Positions 63,890 through 64,000 of a DNA stretch of 64,000 bases are shown piece by piece (positions within the stretch are counted from its first letter, which is position 1; every line of letters begins with the position of its first letter). The translations under genes were made by a program, and so were the position numbers. The notes beneath the pieces are model-generated. The model was given only the letters and a program-made list of their open reading frames with translations, was not told the DNA's origin and did not search any database. The DNA comes from Hydractinia symbiolongicarpus (lineage: Eukaryota > Cnidaria > Hydrozoa > Anthoathecata > Hydractiniidae), in the NCBI RefSeq assembly GCF_029227915.1, contig NC_079885.1:29949001-30013000 (forward strand), read 5' to 3'.

Positions 63890-64000
63890 GCCGGCAAACG
63901 AAAACCCGCGATTTCCCGTAAATCCCGGACTCGGCCCGTATAGTCAAACGTATACAAGGAAAGTACCCAGTGAGGAAACTCATTTCCCGAACGAATTTTT

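Larger units (their letters stand above)
1..64000 (+). repeat. Tandem satellite array, ~202-203 bp monomer, about 316 copies
   Basis: Every line of the window can be aligned to the same monomer. Successive starts of the GCCGGCAAACG phase mark occur at 1, 204, 406, 608 and so on, to 63890, spaced 202-203 bp, always in the same orientation. I saw no inverted monomer, no unrelated insert, no transposon ends and no telomere-like repeat. Variation is mostly substitutions and 1-bp indels. Because 202 and 203 are not multiples of three, no frame stays open across many units, so the whole window is non-coding as far as I can see. The period is close to common nucleosome repeat lengths, which is typical of centromeric and pericentromeric satellites, but location and function are inference. 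Both array edges lie outside the window. Confidence 0.99.

Noticed and set aside
1-64000. CRISPR array or phage/bacterial repeat cluster
   Set aside because: There are no short direct repeats with unique spacers, no cas-like genes and no coding sequence at all. The 202-bp unit repeats in full with no variable spacer.
1-64000. Ribosomal intergenic spacer or 5S rDNA array
   Set aside because: I saw no rRNA-like segment, no recognisable Pol III internal promoter boxes and no T-run terminator after a transcribed-looking region. The T6 runs are part of the AT-rich core in every unit.
1-64000. Transposon or retroelement insertion within the array
   Set aside because: No break in monomer periodicity longer than a few bases was seen, and no terminal repeats, target-site duplications or reverse-transcriptase-like reading frames.
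1-64000. Naming a known satellite family or species
   Set aside because: I do not recognise the monomer. A guess at plant, insect or other origin from composition alone would not be supported; a similarity search with the 25551-25753 monomer would decide it.

Overview
The whole 64 kb window is one uninterrupted tandem satellite array. The monomer is about 202-203 bp and there are roughly 316 head-to-tail copies, all on the same strand. It enters the window at base 1 and leaves at base 64000, so neither edge of the array is visible. I found no protein-coding gene, tRNA, rRNA, transposon, CRISPR array or telomere-type repeat. The small open reading frames (up to about 100 codons) lie inside monomers and recur only because the monomer recurs. 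The monomer length is not a multiple of three, so any frame shifts at each unit. An array of this size with multi-monomer higher-order structure points to a eukaryotic chromosome, most likely centromeric, pericentromeric or other heterochromatic DNA. I do not recognise the monomer and cannot name the organism or clade.

The monomer, phased here at the recurring GCCGGCAAACG, is bipartite. Bases 1-50 are about 62% G+C with four CCCG tetramers spaced 9-11 bp apart. Bases 101-200 are about 26% G+C with phased T and A tracts. A perfect 9-bp dyad with a TTTT loop lies near bases 154-175. About a dozen diagnostic monomer types can be followed by eye. My labels are: A (CGCC with AAACCCCGG), B (GCCCTCAAACG), B' (B with GGAACGTAACC), B'' (B with ACTTCCG), C (GAAATCCCGCGATTT with GTATAAAAAG), D (GATTTGCCG with CCAAAACG), E (ACCCGCGATT[T/G]CCCG with CGAATG), F (GGCACACG), G (GCGTTTTCCCG), H (AAAACATGCG; H' is H with AAACCCCAGACTTGG), I (GAATACCTGCG), J (AAAACGTGCG), K (GCCGACAAACG with GCTTGACCC) and P (plain consensus, CCCGCGATTTCCCG with ACTCGG).

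Layout. 1-14491: a 19-monomer, 3852-bp higher-order unit, with two adjacent copies at 6788-14491 that look more than 99% identical, plus a related 5069-bp spacing at 1-7835 that contains an extra 1217-bp hexamer duplication. 13585-18453: a 1014-bp pentamer (E-D-F-G-C). 18454-22395: a third, partial copy of the 19-mer, then 405- and 608-bp units. 22396-30217: A, B', H, K, I, G types in dimer, tetramer and pentamer duplications. 30218-43900: A/B/H/J/K mosaics including an 809-bp tetramer and a 1418-bp heptamer. 43900-52746: a distinct subfamily (TTCTAGAACG and GCAGTTTTT variants) in 8-, 10- and 6-monomer duplications. 52945-58200: dimers and mixed types. 58200-64000: E/D/H types marked by a private 1-bp deletion.

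The array reads as a record of repeated unequal exchange or conversion at many scales (2, 3, 4, 5, 6, 7, 8, 10 and 19 monomers). The duplications overlap and nest, so no single higher-order unit dominates. Most junctions that can be placed fall in the central part of the monomer. All comparisons were made by eye; identity values are estimates.
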